Part shown: positions 25,717 through 39,300 of the stretch, piece by piece
How positions within the stretch are numbered: the first letter of the stretch is position 1
Layout of the letters: the number at the start of each line of letters is the position of its first letter
NCBI GenBank assembly: GCA_032191485.1
Contig: JAVDOI010000003.1
Location: 6,669,694 to 6,733,693, forward strand
Direction of reading: 5' to 3'
DNA length: 64,000 nucleotides
DNA from: Leptoclinus maculatus
Taxonomy: Eukaryota > Chordata > Actinopteri > Perciformes > Stichaeidae
Translations under genes and position numbers: made by a program
Notes under the pieces: generated by a model
Told to the model about the DNA's origin: nothing
Seen by the model: the letters and a program-made list of their open reading frames with translations, nothing else
Database searches by the model: none

Positions 25717-27984
25717 CAGGCAGGCAGCACCTCCGCCTGCTGATTTGAGAGAAACTTTCAATTCAAAATATATTTAGCACTCTTTCAAAATCAAAGCAAG
25801 ATGTCGCTGCGATATTCAGGCATACATTTATTCACTCACCACCAGTATGTTTAATTGGTTGATATTTAAAAACAAAATAGGCTCAAGTATATATCATGAG
25901 ATATTTAACATCAGACATTCAGCACCCCCGTATAGCCAGAATGGAATGATCCGTTGATTTGCGGACATTCAGCTGTGAGATTGGCAGTCGAATCATGCGC
26001 CTAAGATCGAATCGAATGTGTAGATGTGTTGCTTAACTAAAATGAGAGACACATCTGTCATAGTAAATATACAATCAACAATCCCATATACTATACCTAT
26101 ATAGTCTATATAGTATATTAATCTTTGCATGCTATATTCCATAATAGGTGATTGAAATACTACAGAGCAAATGCACTATGTCCAATGAAATGACACGGAT
26201 ATGCCCCCTAATCGTTTTAGATTGATCTCATATTACTATAATCTGCCGCAGCCTGTAGGAATCTGACAAATAAAAGGAAAATCTAAAGAGCGGTATCTTT
26301 ATTTGCACCCCCATCTTAGACAGCAATCTAAAAATGCTTATTATAAAATCTGGTGCGTAATGATGCAATTTTCTGTGTCACTTCAATCCTTTTGGGTCTG
26401 TGTGGATTGGCGGAGCTGTTTGAATAGGATGTTGCAGTAAACATGCCCAGCGCTCTGAGACTGTTGGAGAACCCTTCAACATATGAAGTGTTTTTCTATC
26501 TCTGACATGACTAATCTATTTTAACAACGCAAGTACCATAGTAAACTACGTGACGCTCCTCAACAAAGAGCCCTGGGAACCACTGGATGACACTTTAGGA
26601 TGACGGAGTAGTTTCCTACTTCTAAAGCCACATCCACGTCATGTGTTAAAGATGGTGGTGACGAGCTCTTTACTTGGTACACAGTTTTACCTAGGTACGT
26701 CAGAAAAGGTAGTGTTCAGCTCTTAGTTGTGAGTATTATCAGGAAGTACCAGTTCATGAAATTGTCTTAGCAGTAGAAATGTGACCTCAGATACAATGAC
26801 CTTCAATGGCATTACGGTTCTACTGGACACAGCCACTGGGTTAAAGAGATTACATGATTTTGTTCAAGACATCGCCAGTTTAAACCCGTCTTAAACCTTA
26901 AAACGCAGCTAAGCTACTGATGGTGCAACAGCCCCTATTAGACTTAGACAGAAACACACTGAGGGGTTCTACATCGCTGCTTAGCTCACAGATGTGAATA
27001 ATACACGGGAAAGAAAATGATTTTATACAGGATTGCTTATTTGTTCTTCTTCACACTGCAATGTAAGGCCACAGATGTAGCACTGGCTAATTGGATGTAT
27101 ATTAAGTAGGAAAAAGCTGATCAGGAGAAACACAAAGTCTGCAGAATCTTCAATCACAGCAGCTTGGCAGCTTCAAAGGAGTTTGAATGTGCGAATACTT
27201 GCAAGTCGCCGCTTTTTAACTGCCAACAAAATCGTCCCACTGTTTATCCCCGTGAGATTGGAATGCGGCCTGAGATCAGCTTCAGTAAATGGGAACGTGT
27301 GGAGAATCCGCTTCAGCTGTCCGGGAAGCCCAGTTGTTCGCCAGTGAGCAAACCATGGGTGTAAACTGGCTTTATGGAAAACTCTTTAGGGAACCGGGAT
27401 GTCCGCGTGGAAGGCTTTCAAAGAAGTGGATAAACCGTGCTGCACACACGTGTGAGGCAGAATCGTATTTAACACACCACTCCAAACGGAGCTTAATATG
27501 TCCTCCTTGCCCATAATCCCGTTGGTTAATTCACCATTTCATTTAACCTCAAGCTACACCGGGTCTGTAACTTACGTGTGCGTTTACGGAGAGGAGTTTG
27601 TGTGAAATTGAGCTCAATTCAAGTGTAACCTTTTATATACATATATATAACAATTGATATTCAGCCTATGCGTCCTTTCCCATTCTGTATATATGGTTTG
27701 CTTGTCACACATAAGCGTGACAGTGCGGCGCCGTGATCATCTATCCTACCTCGCCTCCTCTCGCTAAATGAAATTACGTCTCCCCCCTTCCCTTTCACAG
27801 CTTAGCCCTTATTTTAATTAGCTCGCTGTCTGATCTCTTTTTTCCTCTCCCTCTCTGATAATTCTCCCTCGTTTCCTTTGCATTTCTCTGTCCCTCTCGC
27901 TCATTCGCTCTCATTACTGTACAGTCGTTTCTCGGGGTAATTAATGAGCTGATATGGTGTCACAAGGGTCGTGAGCTTTCATTT

Positions 27985-28071
27985 TCTCTCTCTCTCTCTC
28001 ACCTCTCTCTCTCTCTCTCACCTCTCTCTCTCTCTCACCTCTCTCTCTCTCTCACCTCTCTCTCTCTCTCT
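27985..28071. repeat. Compound (CT)n-CAC repeat
   Basis: Blocks of (TC)n separated by regularly spaced CAC, giving a higher-order period of about 18-22 bp, four times over. Confidence 0.93.
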
Positions 28072-28231
28072 GTAGCATATGAGTCATCGGGCGCTCTATT
28101 CAGCTGCCGCTCTGTCTTTCTGCTCTTCTTTCTCTGCACTCAAATAGAGAGAGAAAGGGAAAATGGGGATTGTATGACCTCCGATATCGCCGCATATTTC
28201 TGTTCAGTAATTACGCTGAGAAATGAAAGAG

Positions 28232-28254
28232 ATATATATATATATATATATATA
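28232..28254. repeat. (TA)n microsatellite
   Basis: A pure TA run. Confidence 0.93.
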
Positions 28255-28732
28255 GTGAGTGGACCGCACAACTAGACGAGAGAAAGGTGAATGGCTTCTT
28301 AGTCAGACCTGGGTAGTGATTTGATGTAATATGAATACACAGCAGTAATATCAACCTGCAGTACGGTGTCATCTCACTGACTCCATTCAGCAACAAGAAA
28401 GGTGTCAATTACTGGAACGGAGAGTGAGCTGATCTCCAAATACTTCTCCTGAAACTGTTGTTCTGTCATTGTGGTGTCCCATGTTGCTGTTGTGCAGGGC
28501 CAGCATTAAAAGAGAAGGATGGTCATGCTCTACGTCTTTAATAACTATTAATAAAACTGACTTGCCCACAAAAATAGGGCGATACGCTACTCTTTACTGA
28601 CAAAATAAGTTTTCACACAAAATCTTCAAAATCACTTTTTTTTTGAGTGAGAAGGGTTTACTGAGGCAAAACCTGAACTGCTTTCACCCTCACCCAGCCT
28701 GTTCATGTATTAATGTGCATACGTCTGTGTGC

Positions 28733-28734
<2 letters not shown>

Positions 28735-28770
<36 letters not shown>
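28735..28770. repeat. (GT)n microsatellite
   Basis: A pure GT run. A second (GT)n lies at 28912-28945. Confidence 0.95.
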
Positions 28771-28775
<5 letters not shown>

Positions 28776-28909
28776 ATCCCTTTAATCCTGACTCGCCCGT
28801 GTCCTTCAAACCCCAATCAAGGTTGTCATTAATGAGCATTTTCTCTCCCTGCCTCTCTCTCTCTAAACCGTTCATAATTAACTACAAGCACTGCTGCTTA
28901 CTAATGTTG

Positions 28910-28946
<37 letters not shown>

Positions 28947-29578
28947 ATAGCAAAACGGATGAGCAATAAATGACTAATAAACATCTCCTCTGGTTCGATT
29001 AGCGATGGCTAAAAGTTTGTGGTGAATCAACTCTGTGGGGCCTTTGGGTTCATCTAGTCATGTCTGATCATAAGGATTCTTAACTTCATCAGGATCTGAC
29101 TCATTAGTTGCCAAAGTGTGATGCACGTTCAGCAGTTAGTCACTGATGTGCAAGTCAGCCCTGTCCATACTGCACAGATCATCCCACCTTCAATGTATGC
29201 ACTCAACCAAGACAGCTCTCTGTATTCAGAGCGACATTCGCTTTTGTTGATATAGAAGGAAGTGCAGTGGGTGATAAGTAGTCTATTCGTCCAGCGTAGC
29301 ATGAGGAAGTTATACCCAATAGAGAGAATACAGTGCGCACTGTGCGCACATGATTTTCTTGCACTGCATACTGAAGACTTTGATGAAACACTGGGAATAT
29401 ATTAAAAAAACATGTCATTAAGTGGGCCATAATTCCCTATAATTTCCCTGTGTAAAGAAATGACATCTAATTCCATTATGGCTCATACAATATGCTAAGT
29501 TCCCACTGAAAGAAAAAACAAGTCCAATGACATTAACTTCTCCATTTCCGTCTCGCTTTTGTCTCCGTCCTGTCTCAG

Positions 29579-29802
29579 GTGTCGTGTCCAGGTGGGGTGG
29601 TGACCATGGAGAGGCTGCTGCTGTGCCTGATGCTGGCAGTTGCCATGGCAGTGCGGGCACAGGTCTGCCCGAAGCGCTGCGTATGTCAGATCCTGTCACC
29701 CAACCTGGCAACCCTCTGCGCCAAGAAAGGTCTACTGTTTGTACCGCCGAACATCGATAGGCATACGGTGGAGCTACGGCTGGCTGACAACTTTGTCACA
29801 AG
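29579..29802 (+). CDS. lrfn5: lrfn5 coding exon 1 (with 27 bp of 5' UTR)
   Basis: The acceptor ctgtctcag ends at 29578, so this is an internal exon and a 5' non-coding exon must lie upstream. The ATG is at 29606. The exon encodes the signal peptide, the LRRNT cysteine cluster and the motif TVELRLADNFVT. The donor ag|gtaaca leaves a phase-2 intron of 885 bp. Confidence 0.92.
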
Positions 29803-32800
29803 GTAACAGTCAACATCACTAACACTGCTGTCTTCTCAAAAATGTGCTCATTGAACTCTGACATCTGTGCAAATAATTCTCAAAAAAAGTAAAACGATTA
29901 AACATTTGTGTTATGCTTTTTATAAATTATAGCAGTCGTAGGAAAATTTCCACCAAGACAAAGTCAACTTTAATTATTAACAACCAATGTATGATACTTG
30001 AAGAACTAAGTTCAACAGTACTTGGAAAGTTCAGCCTTTATGTGAGAGAATGAAACATTTTTTTCCTCAAAGCTGGAAACGGAGACACTGATCTATGATG
30101 TCATGAAGCGAGAAAGCCCGGAGCCTCTCCGGCGAAGATGAATAAGTCGCTGCATCTTTGGACAGAGCAGCATCGCCCAGGGTGCCTTTTTATGACGATA
30201 CGAGCACATTATCCGCCGGCACAAGAATGACATAATACTCATTAGGTGAACGCATTATTTGAGGCCGCAGACTAAGTCCTAGTCGGTTCATAGTCAATGG
30301 AGCAGCTCAAGGCTGCCTCTTGATTGCATTGCAGTTCGGAGCTTCTGTTCTTTAGTTTGTAGACATTTGAGAGAGTTTTCACATTCACAAACTGAGCTGC
30401 ACAGGGAAAAAGTCACACCCATGTGCAAATTCTGTTTTCTATTATTTTGCTTGTAAACATCTTTTCTGTAAAAGATCTCTTTTCATTTTTGAAATGTTGT
30501 TATTGAACATCGCTTTTCAAAAGGAATGAATTTGTATCCGTAGATTGACTCAGCTCAACGGCTTCACGTGTTGGTGTTACTCCAAACTTTAGCTTGCACC
30601 AGTAGCAGAACCACTACCAGAGGAAGTCTCCTGATGTGCAGTATGTCCCTTATGTCTTATCTGAATGTTGCTCATCTGTGTCCACAGTGTGAAGAGGAAA
30701 GATTTCTCAAACATGACACGGCTGGTGGACCTAACATTATCCAGAAACACCATCTCCTTCATCACACCTAATGCCTTTACCGATTTGGAAAACCTCAGAG
30801 CTCTACACCTCAACAGGTACGGTCGCATACAGCTGTGTTCGTGATATGAGTATTGCATGAAATTCCCTTCATCAATGTGAGATGTTGTACTTTATTTCTA
30901 AAAGCTGGCTGGGTTTGTTTTTGTTTTTATTTTCATTTCATCAATCTCTCTCTCTCCCCCTAGTAACCGGCTGACGAGGATAGGCAATGATACATTCAGC
31001 GGGATGACGAAGCTACACCACCTGATTCTGAACAACAACCAGCTGATGCTGATCCACCAGGGAGCGTTCAACGACCTGCTGGCCCTGGAAGAGCTGGACC
31101 TGAGTTACAATAACCTGGACTCTATTCCTTGGGAGACCATCCAGGTCAGGATCTCTTTAAACTGATGCAGCCTTTCCAACCAGTCTGGCTGGAGGCCCTT
31201 CAACAAAAATCCAATCCCAAGCATAATAAAATGGCCATAAAACCTCTTTTGGACATTTGTTTGAAATTGAAATAAAGAGATCTTAAAGGCTTTTGGATTG
31301 AACAGAGGCCATTATGTGTACTATTTATTAAGCCTCACTGACACTTCATTTCAAAGCATTTTCAGGGATAACAGCTTCAATTTCATCGATGCTCTTTGCC
31401 AGCCAACAAGCAGTTTTTGATGTAATACAAATGTCAGGGCAATCGGTTTACTGAAGTAAAGTAGTTCTACTCAAGTTTGATGAATAGATGCTGCATTAGA
31501 TAATTGTGTTTCGATAATGGTTAACCACATGACGGCTTTGTTGTTTTCAGTTTAACTTTACATTTGAAAAATAGACACGTAAACACCATTAGTCAACTGC
31601 AGCATTATCATCACAACTGCACTATTAAAAGGAACAGTGGCAATAAGCAGGATATTGCAGCCTAGGAAGCCTAAATAAGTAAGGAAGGAAGTAATAAAAC
31701 AGTTATTTGTGTCCCTGTATTCAAAACAATAATGAAATCCTGTGTGTCTCTCTGTTATTCCTGCAGAGAATGATTAGCCTCCATACGCTGAGTTTAGACC
31801 ACAACATGTTGGACTACATTCCAGAGGGAACATTTTCCCTGCTGCAGAAGCTCAACCGGCTGGATGTCACCTCTAATAAACTCCAAAAGCTGCCACCGGA
31901 CCCCCTTTTTCAACGAGCACAGGTATTGTCAGAGGGGTTTTATCCCCCGCCACATCAAAATCCAATCTTACAAAAAGGCCTGAAACTTAACGTAATCAGG
32001 CCCCTCGTTTTAACATTTATTGGAGACAAACTGAATTCAAACTAAATATATGAGTCAAAACTTGTACATTAGTTGTCCTTTGCATGTAACTGACCACTGT
32101 TGAGATATTACTTTTGCATGCCTTTTTATGTCTCTTCATAACTCAGGAAACTTTTAGCTTTTTAGGTTTAAATTAACAGTTCTTTTCCATTTTCTATAAT
32201 ATACATATATATATATATATTATTTAAACTGCACTGTTCTAAAGATTGTACTGGTGAAAATAGAGTAATTCTGTGCTCTGCTTACAGAAGAGATGAATGA
32301 AATTGTGTAGTGTTTTGCTCTTAAGAATAAAATAAAATGCAGCTGGGCCACTAATTGAAGAGGAGTCAATGGAACAGCTTCCATATTAGTGACAATAGAC
32401 CCTTTCAACAGCAGCCATTTTTGTCAACGCGGGTGTAATTGTGTAATCAATTTAATTATATTCCTATTCTATTTAGAGTGTCACAGTCATTCCAGTGAGC
32501 CAGCTTGCACAATAGCAGGGCCCCAGCCCCGCTGAATGGAACAGGGCCATAATGAATGTTATTAATGTGTTTACCCTGCAATGACATGTCAAAATGGCTG
32601 CTGTGCAAAGGGCCTATTAAATCACTGTAAAAACCGTTTAGAGCGTATTTGAACCTTTTTTTTCTTCAAAAGCATGCAACTACATTTTGAATCAATACTT
32701 CATATTGTCTGACCCTAGTGATTTATACAAGCACTCATCCTATTCTGGGAAGCAGCTGGGCCACATGTTCGAGAAGGGAAAATATGTATTTCATCACTTT

Positions 32801-33313
32801 CCTTTCTTTATCCGTTAATGGGAAAGGGCAAGCTGCCACACACTCAACGGGTGGAAACTGGTTGAACTAGACAGCTACCTTTTTGAATATGTGGATTTGA
32901 GTGTACAGCGAAGTTTTACTCGAAAATAACATTTTGCCTGACTAATAAAGCTGTTTAAAAAAAAAATGCAATCATTGTTTCACACTACCAGGTCCTGGCC
33001 ACGTCGGGGCTCATGACCGCCTTTTCTTTCGCGTTGTCATTCGGTGGGAACCCTCTCCACTGTAACTGTGAATTACTGTGGCTGCGGAGGCTGAACAGGG
33101 AGGACGACCTGGAGACTTGCGCCTCACCCCAACAGCTCTCTGGCCGATACTTCTGGTCCGTCCCCGAGGAGGAGTTTCTCTGCGAACCTCCGCTCATCAC
33201 CAGATACTCCCATGAGATGAGGGTGCTTGAAGGGCAGAGAGTTACACTCAGGTACCCCTATCAGTTCCCTCCTATAACCAATCTGCCCAATTGAGTAACA
33301 CGCAAGCATACAG

Positions 33314-33344
<31 letters not shown>

Positions 33345-36300
33345 CTGTTTTGATTCATAGTTGTGTGCATTATGTTTACAAGCTGCACAGGAATACCAAA
33401 AGTGCCCAACTATTCAATGAAGCACAAGACAGGAACATCACGCTCAACTTTTAAGGAGGTTGAAACTAAATCAAGAACAGGTCTGAGAGACGATGATTAC
33501 TTCATTTGCATATATATTGGTCACACGCTTCCAATCATGATAGATGTTATGTTTTCAAATATGGAATTATGGGCAAAAAACAGGGGCAATGGAAATGAAT
33601 GTGATGCTATTATTCTCTTTCCTTTATTGTATCTTGTCCTCCGTATATAAGGTATAAGTCGAGATTATCAGAAGGTCAACACACCGAACATTTTTCATCT
33701 TGTGCGGTGTCCACGGTAATGCATTCAACAGCCAATGTCGGTCATGTTTGAAGAATGCGTACAGTGAGACCCTTGGCTCTTATTTATTCATTTCATCATA
33801 GCACTTCACTATAAGTACAGCACATGATGAATGTCACAATGACCACGACACTCTTAAAATAACTTTTTTTTTAATGCACCAATTTAAATTCAGAGATGCA
33901 CCTATACAAACCATCATTGTAGAAAATCCACCAGTATGAAAAGAAGGCAATTCTTTCGTTAGTTCCCCAATATTTAACTTACCTGATTAATGTTCGCTTT
34001 GGCACAATCCATGTCGTATTTGTCATACGGCCGAGAAGCCATCGTCATTAAACAGTTTTCTGTCCTTTTTTATTGCATCTCTGCTTCATGACTGAACCAC
34101 ATTAACGAAGGAGCTAGTAGTTCACACTCATGTAGTGCTTTGGTTTATTGTACCTACATAATAACCAATTCAGAGCTGTGACTATCAGTCGAGTAATGGA
34201 TCAGTCAATGGAAAGATAATTAACTATTTAATTGTGTGTCACTCTGGTGGTTCAGGCTTCTCAAATGTTATTATGTGCTGGCTTTCTTTGTCCTTTTATG
34301 ACAGTAAACAGAAAATCATTGTGTTTTGTGACTTTTGTAGAGGTGAAACAAGACATTTTAAAATGTTACAAAGGGCCCTTAGAAATTGTGATGGACATTT
34401 TTGACAATTGTCTGACATCCTACAGACAGTTTATTCAATGATAATGAGAGTAAAACTAAGTTGCAGCCTCAAAATATTTTTTCACCTAAAGATTCATAGT
34501 CCAAAGCTACAAATAACTGTACTCTGTAATCACTTGAGATAAACCTCATCATTTAAAATAAAGTGTAATCTATTCAGTGTAAAACTGCTATCCCTTTATT
34601 CGCTAACCTCCTGCCTTATTCCCTTGTACCTCCTTATTTGTCCCTGTAGGTACTGGTAAGAATTGATTTTGGTACCCAAGTACATACAACACAGTAATTC
34701 AAAGACTGTAAAGCATATTCTAACTTAAATGAATGTGCTCTGCTGACACAGTAGATAATGTTCAGCCTCTTCCCCTTCCCACTTGAATCTCAGCCAGAAG
34801 GTGGGGGGGGGAACCTGAAACTTCCCTGAGGCAATGCTCTGCTTCCACTGTGCAGTTGACCCCATTCTGTCTTAATATGTTCAACTAATGCTGGTTTTCT
34901 CTCCTTACAGGTGTAAGGCAAGAGGTGACCCAGAGCCGGCCATCCACTGGATCTCTCCTGAGGGCAAACTGGTATCTAACTCCTCCAGAACGTTGGTCTA
35001 CACCAACGGTACTCTGGACATCCTCATCAGTACGGTGAAAGACACAGGCTCCTTCACTTGCATCTCCTCCAACCCTGCCGGCGAAGCCCACCAAACAATA
35101 GACCTGGTCATTATAAAACTCCCACACATCTCCAACAACACCAACAACATCCAGGAGCCCGACCCGGGATCGTCAGACATTTCCACGTCGACCCGAGGCG
35201 GAGCCAACGGGAGCAACGTAACGGGCGACGTGAAAGGCGGAGTGGAAAAGAGGGTTGTGACGGCCGAGGCCACGTCCTCGACGGCGCTGATCAAGTTCAA
35301 CTTCCAGAGGACTATTCCAGGCATTAGGATGTTCCAGATCCAGTACAACGGGAGCCAAGATGACTCTCTGGTCTACAGGTAAGACAGAATCGCTACATCA
35401 CCACGGTCGTTCATCACAGCAGAGTCAGACAGTTTGTGCACAATGGAAACTGAACCATGATATGATAGCCAACGTGGAGGTAGAGAATTACCCAAGTCTG
35501 ATCTGTGTGGATTAGATTACAGTTGATTTGATGCAATTTTAATGATCTTGTTTGGATCCTGTCGCTAGGACGCCCTACGAGTACGCGACCGGGGTGCTAC
35601 AACGGCACTTCGATGCTTTGATTCTGTAAATGAAAGATTCAACTAAGTACGGCATATGAAAACAGGGAGGGACAGAAAAGACGGCAGACGAGCTGCCACG
35701 TGAAAAAGTTCACGATCCAGGACGGCCTTGACAGGGAGAGCCGTGCTAGTCCTTCTTGACTTTTGCCGTTTGCTCAGGATTACACAGATTACATCGATCT
35801 CGCAGAGGAATGATTGTTATTTGAGCTAAATATTTACTCCGGTGAAATGGGGGAGAGGGAATTAACAAACACATAGAGCTTTCATTGGGAAATCTGCCAG
35901 TATTATCTGCCTTTCATATCGCTGCTAATCCCTATACATACTTCATCAGTACGCAACCTCGTGAAGAGCTGGGGGAGCATTGAGATTGACCGTCTGGGTC
36001 ATGATAATGACAGTACTCTAGGTTGTCACGTTTTCCCACGAGCTATGAATTTGTGATCCTTGATCTCTTACAGTCCGTATCTCTCTCTCTGTGACTGCAC
36101 CGATATATGATTAACATGCACAGATAATTCATAGAAGAGCCTGCTGGTATTATCTGTCGTGCGTATTATTCCTAATCTCTGTACATAATTCATCAGCACT
36201 TAACCCGATTCAGAGAATGCATCATCAAGGGGGTTGGCGCCGATGGGATTTATAGCTGTCTGTCTCACAAAGACGTAGCGTCATCACTTTTCACATCAGG

Positions 36301-39300
36301 ATAGACGCTTTTCCATCTCTCCTCCTCTCTCTCTTTTATGCTCAAAAGCACACCGAAGCCTTTGTGCATTTGTGAGATTGTCGTCCTACAAGGAAGGGCT
36401 GCGTCTGTACTCTCAGACTTTAAAATACTTGGTGGAAATGATTACGCTGGCGAGCGTGAAGGCCACGAAAACAAACCGCTTCCTGTGGGGACACGGAGGA
36501 GGGGCGATTAGACAGCCTTACAACACCCACACCGGTCCCTCTGCGCTCTGTGACGTCACTCAAAGTCTTTCTTTCTTCCCGTCTTTTCATCATCCTCTCC
36601 TCTTCCGCTGGCTCTCCCTTCTTCTCTCTCTTTTTTTTCACCCAATATTAAGCACTGAAGTCGTTTGCGTTTCTCCATGTTATTGTGCTGCTCTCTTGAC
36701 TTTAGATAGCAGATTGATTTCCATTCAACACTTCTGCTGGCACAAAGCAGCAACCCATTGATTCTATTGTTTGTTTTTTTTGTTGTTTTTTCGTTACCCA
36801 AAACACTGAGAAGAAAGAGCAGAGGGTCGGAGAGGGATACAGAGGATACAAAAGAGGGAGGATGGGAAAAAATAAGTGCAAAACATAGGAGGAACGATAT
36901 AGGGGAGAGACGGCGAGAGTAAGAGGGAAAGCGAAAGACAGACACAGGAAGATGGGTCCTATTGTCACAGACGGGGTAACTTACTTTTCAGGTTCAATGA
37001 GAGCTTATTGATTTGCCGCACATTGGCGTTTGTGCGCTTAACTCCCCACCTGCTCCACATAATGCTCTTGGGCTTGCTTAGCTGTATGTTTCCTTCATAC
37101 TTTGAGTTCAGCTCAACTGCATAAACAGATGGATAAGTGAGCGATAGTTTAAAGCTTTTACAGGCACATCCTCCCGGTGATGTTAACCTCCTGAGCATGC
37201 GATACGCTGCCCCCCCATATGAAATGTAATAGTTGCAACACTCGATGCTGTATCGATCCCTGCAGGGTATAGCCCCACCCTCCGCTCCTTCCACTGGTAG
37301 GTCCAGGGTCAGCTGCAGAACAGCACTTCTGGAGCTGACGGGGATTCAGTGTCTTGCTCAAGGAAACTTGACACAGGCAGATGTTTACTGATACAGTGCT
37401 GGTGTTTTAACGCCAGTAATCCTGCTTAAGTATTGTATTTATATTCTGGAGGCAGGCCTACTGACCACCGCGGTCGCACACCAAACCCCCTCACAGCAGC
37501 AAACTCACAGCGATTCTGGTTTTATTCAATCATCATCAATGTGTTCATATAATAATGCATATTTCACTAGTGATTATTGTTAAGAGTGAATAAGTCTTTT
37601 ATACATCCAAATGGCAATTTGAAAAAGTGCCAATTTCAGATCACAAATTGAGTTGTATCGTACAAAATAAAAAAGAGTGTCAAGTCTGTTTCCACACAAA
37701 CAATCGAGGTGATTGTATCAGCTCAGTAGTTGTGGAGCGTATGGCAGACAGCTGCTGAGTATTCCAGTTCAGCTTCTTTCCAGTATGTGTGAGTCTGTGA
37801 AGCTAATGTTATAAAAGTACTTTCAGTGCAAACAAACTGTAGTGTTAATGATTACTAGCAGTGTGTCATACCATACCGAGCCAACAAGCTGTTGTATATC
37901 AACACAGCGCCACTTTTAAGTGGTCTGATACACTTTGATAATGGGTTGAAGTCAAGTTTGCCACTTTGGTAACATATTGAATTAAAGATTCAGTCAGCGA
38001 TGTTAACCACATCAACTTTTTGTTCAGATTCAGCGAATATCTCCTCACGGTCTGCTTGCTGTCCATTCTGTGTGTGCGCTATGGTGTTCATACTCCGCCA
38101 CCGGCTCTGTAAATGGGAAACAAACAAAGTGCACTATTCGTGCCAACAGGACAGGGTTAAAGACCATTGATGTTTGAAGAGAAAGGCAGTGGAAGCAGAG
38201 GGTTGGTAGATCTGGCACAAGATAACATGTTGAACTCCAGAAACACTGACTCCACCTTTACATGTTCTACTGAAAACTTTAGAAGTTGACTTTTATCAGA
38301 CTGACTGACTTCAAGCCTTGGAGGACCTCATCATCAAGCAACTGCATATTCTCTTATCCTCCGACTATTCTATTCATGTGGAGTCACGATGAATAGCTTG
38401 AGACGTACCTATCTTGTTTAAAACTTTGGTCTCTAGTTTAATTTATAGAAAATGGTCTTGATTACAATCGCAATGAGATACATCATTCAGCCCTCAAAAT
38501 GAAGTTAGAGATTTTAGTTATTTCTGCTTCACGTTGCTAATATTTTAACGAGGGACCACCTGTGAACCTATAATTGAGTTCAATTAGCTTGATTTGTTGT
38601 TCTGTCTTCAAGGCACAAAAACAGAGCACAACAGTTTAAATGAACTGTTCCTAAATAGTTGGGACATACATGTATATACATGTCAAAAGCCTGTACGGCT
38701 ACCAAAAGAAACATGTTTCTCACTTATCATCCATCGCACCTTTCTGACTGTTTTTCTCTTCTTGAATGCAAACTGTAAGGAAGTAAATTGAGTGATCCAC
38801 ACAGCCCTTATCTGAGCCTCAGCTGTTAACCCTTCATTTCAAAGGAAGGCTTATGTTGCGGACATAATGTGCTGACCTTTTACACGTGACCTAGCATGCA
38901 GGTTTTGACCTTTACACCTCGCTGGTTTTATTGAACAATCCACAGCGGCGTCGATGATGATCATAAAACGAACGGCCAGCGTCGACAACGACGACCATAA
39001 AACGTCCACAAAGTAGAATGCGCTCTTATTTAGACGGAGAGGCAATCATTGTGCTTAATTAAATGTTTGGGTGAATGCGAGCCATTCTGGGATTATGGAA
39101 AGAATGAATTCACAAATCACAGGATGAATAGATGTATTGTCTCGTCAATGAATAGATTAAACAATGATGATGGTAAAAGCGCTGTGAATGTGTGCCTCAA
39201 ACAGAAAATAAAGATAGAAAACAAAAAGGTATTTAAAATAATAACTGAAATATGTATGTAAAATCCATTTCATATCAGTAATAATCCATAATCAAGGTGC

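Noticed and set aside
37270..37375. Segment with ttcagtgtcttgctcaagga, similar to a motif at about 10715 (ttttgctcaagggcgtcttg)
   Set aside because: It looks like a short common fish repeat fragment, but the two copies share too little to define a family from this window.
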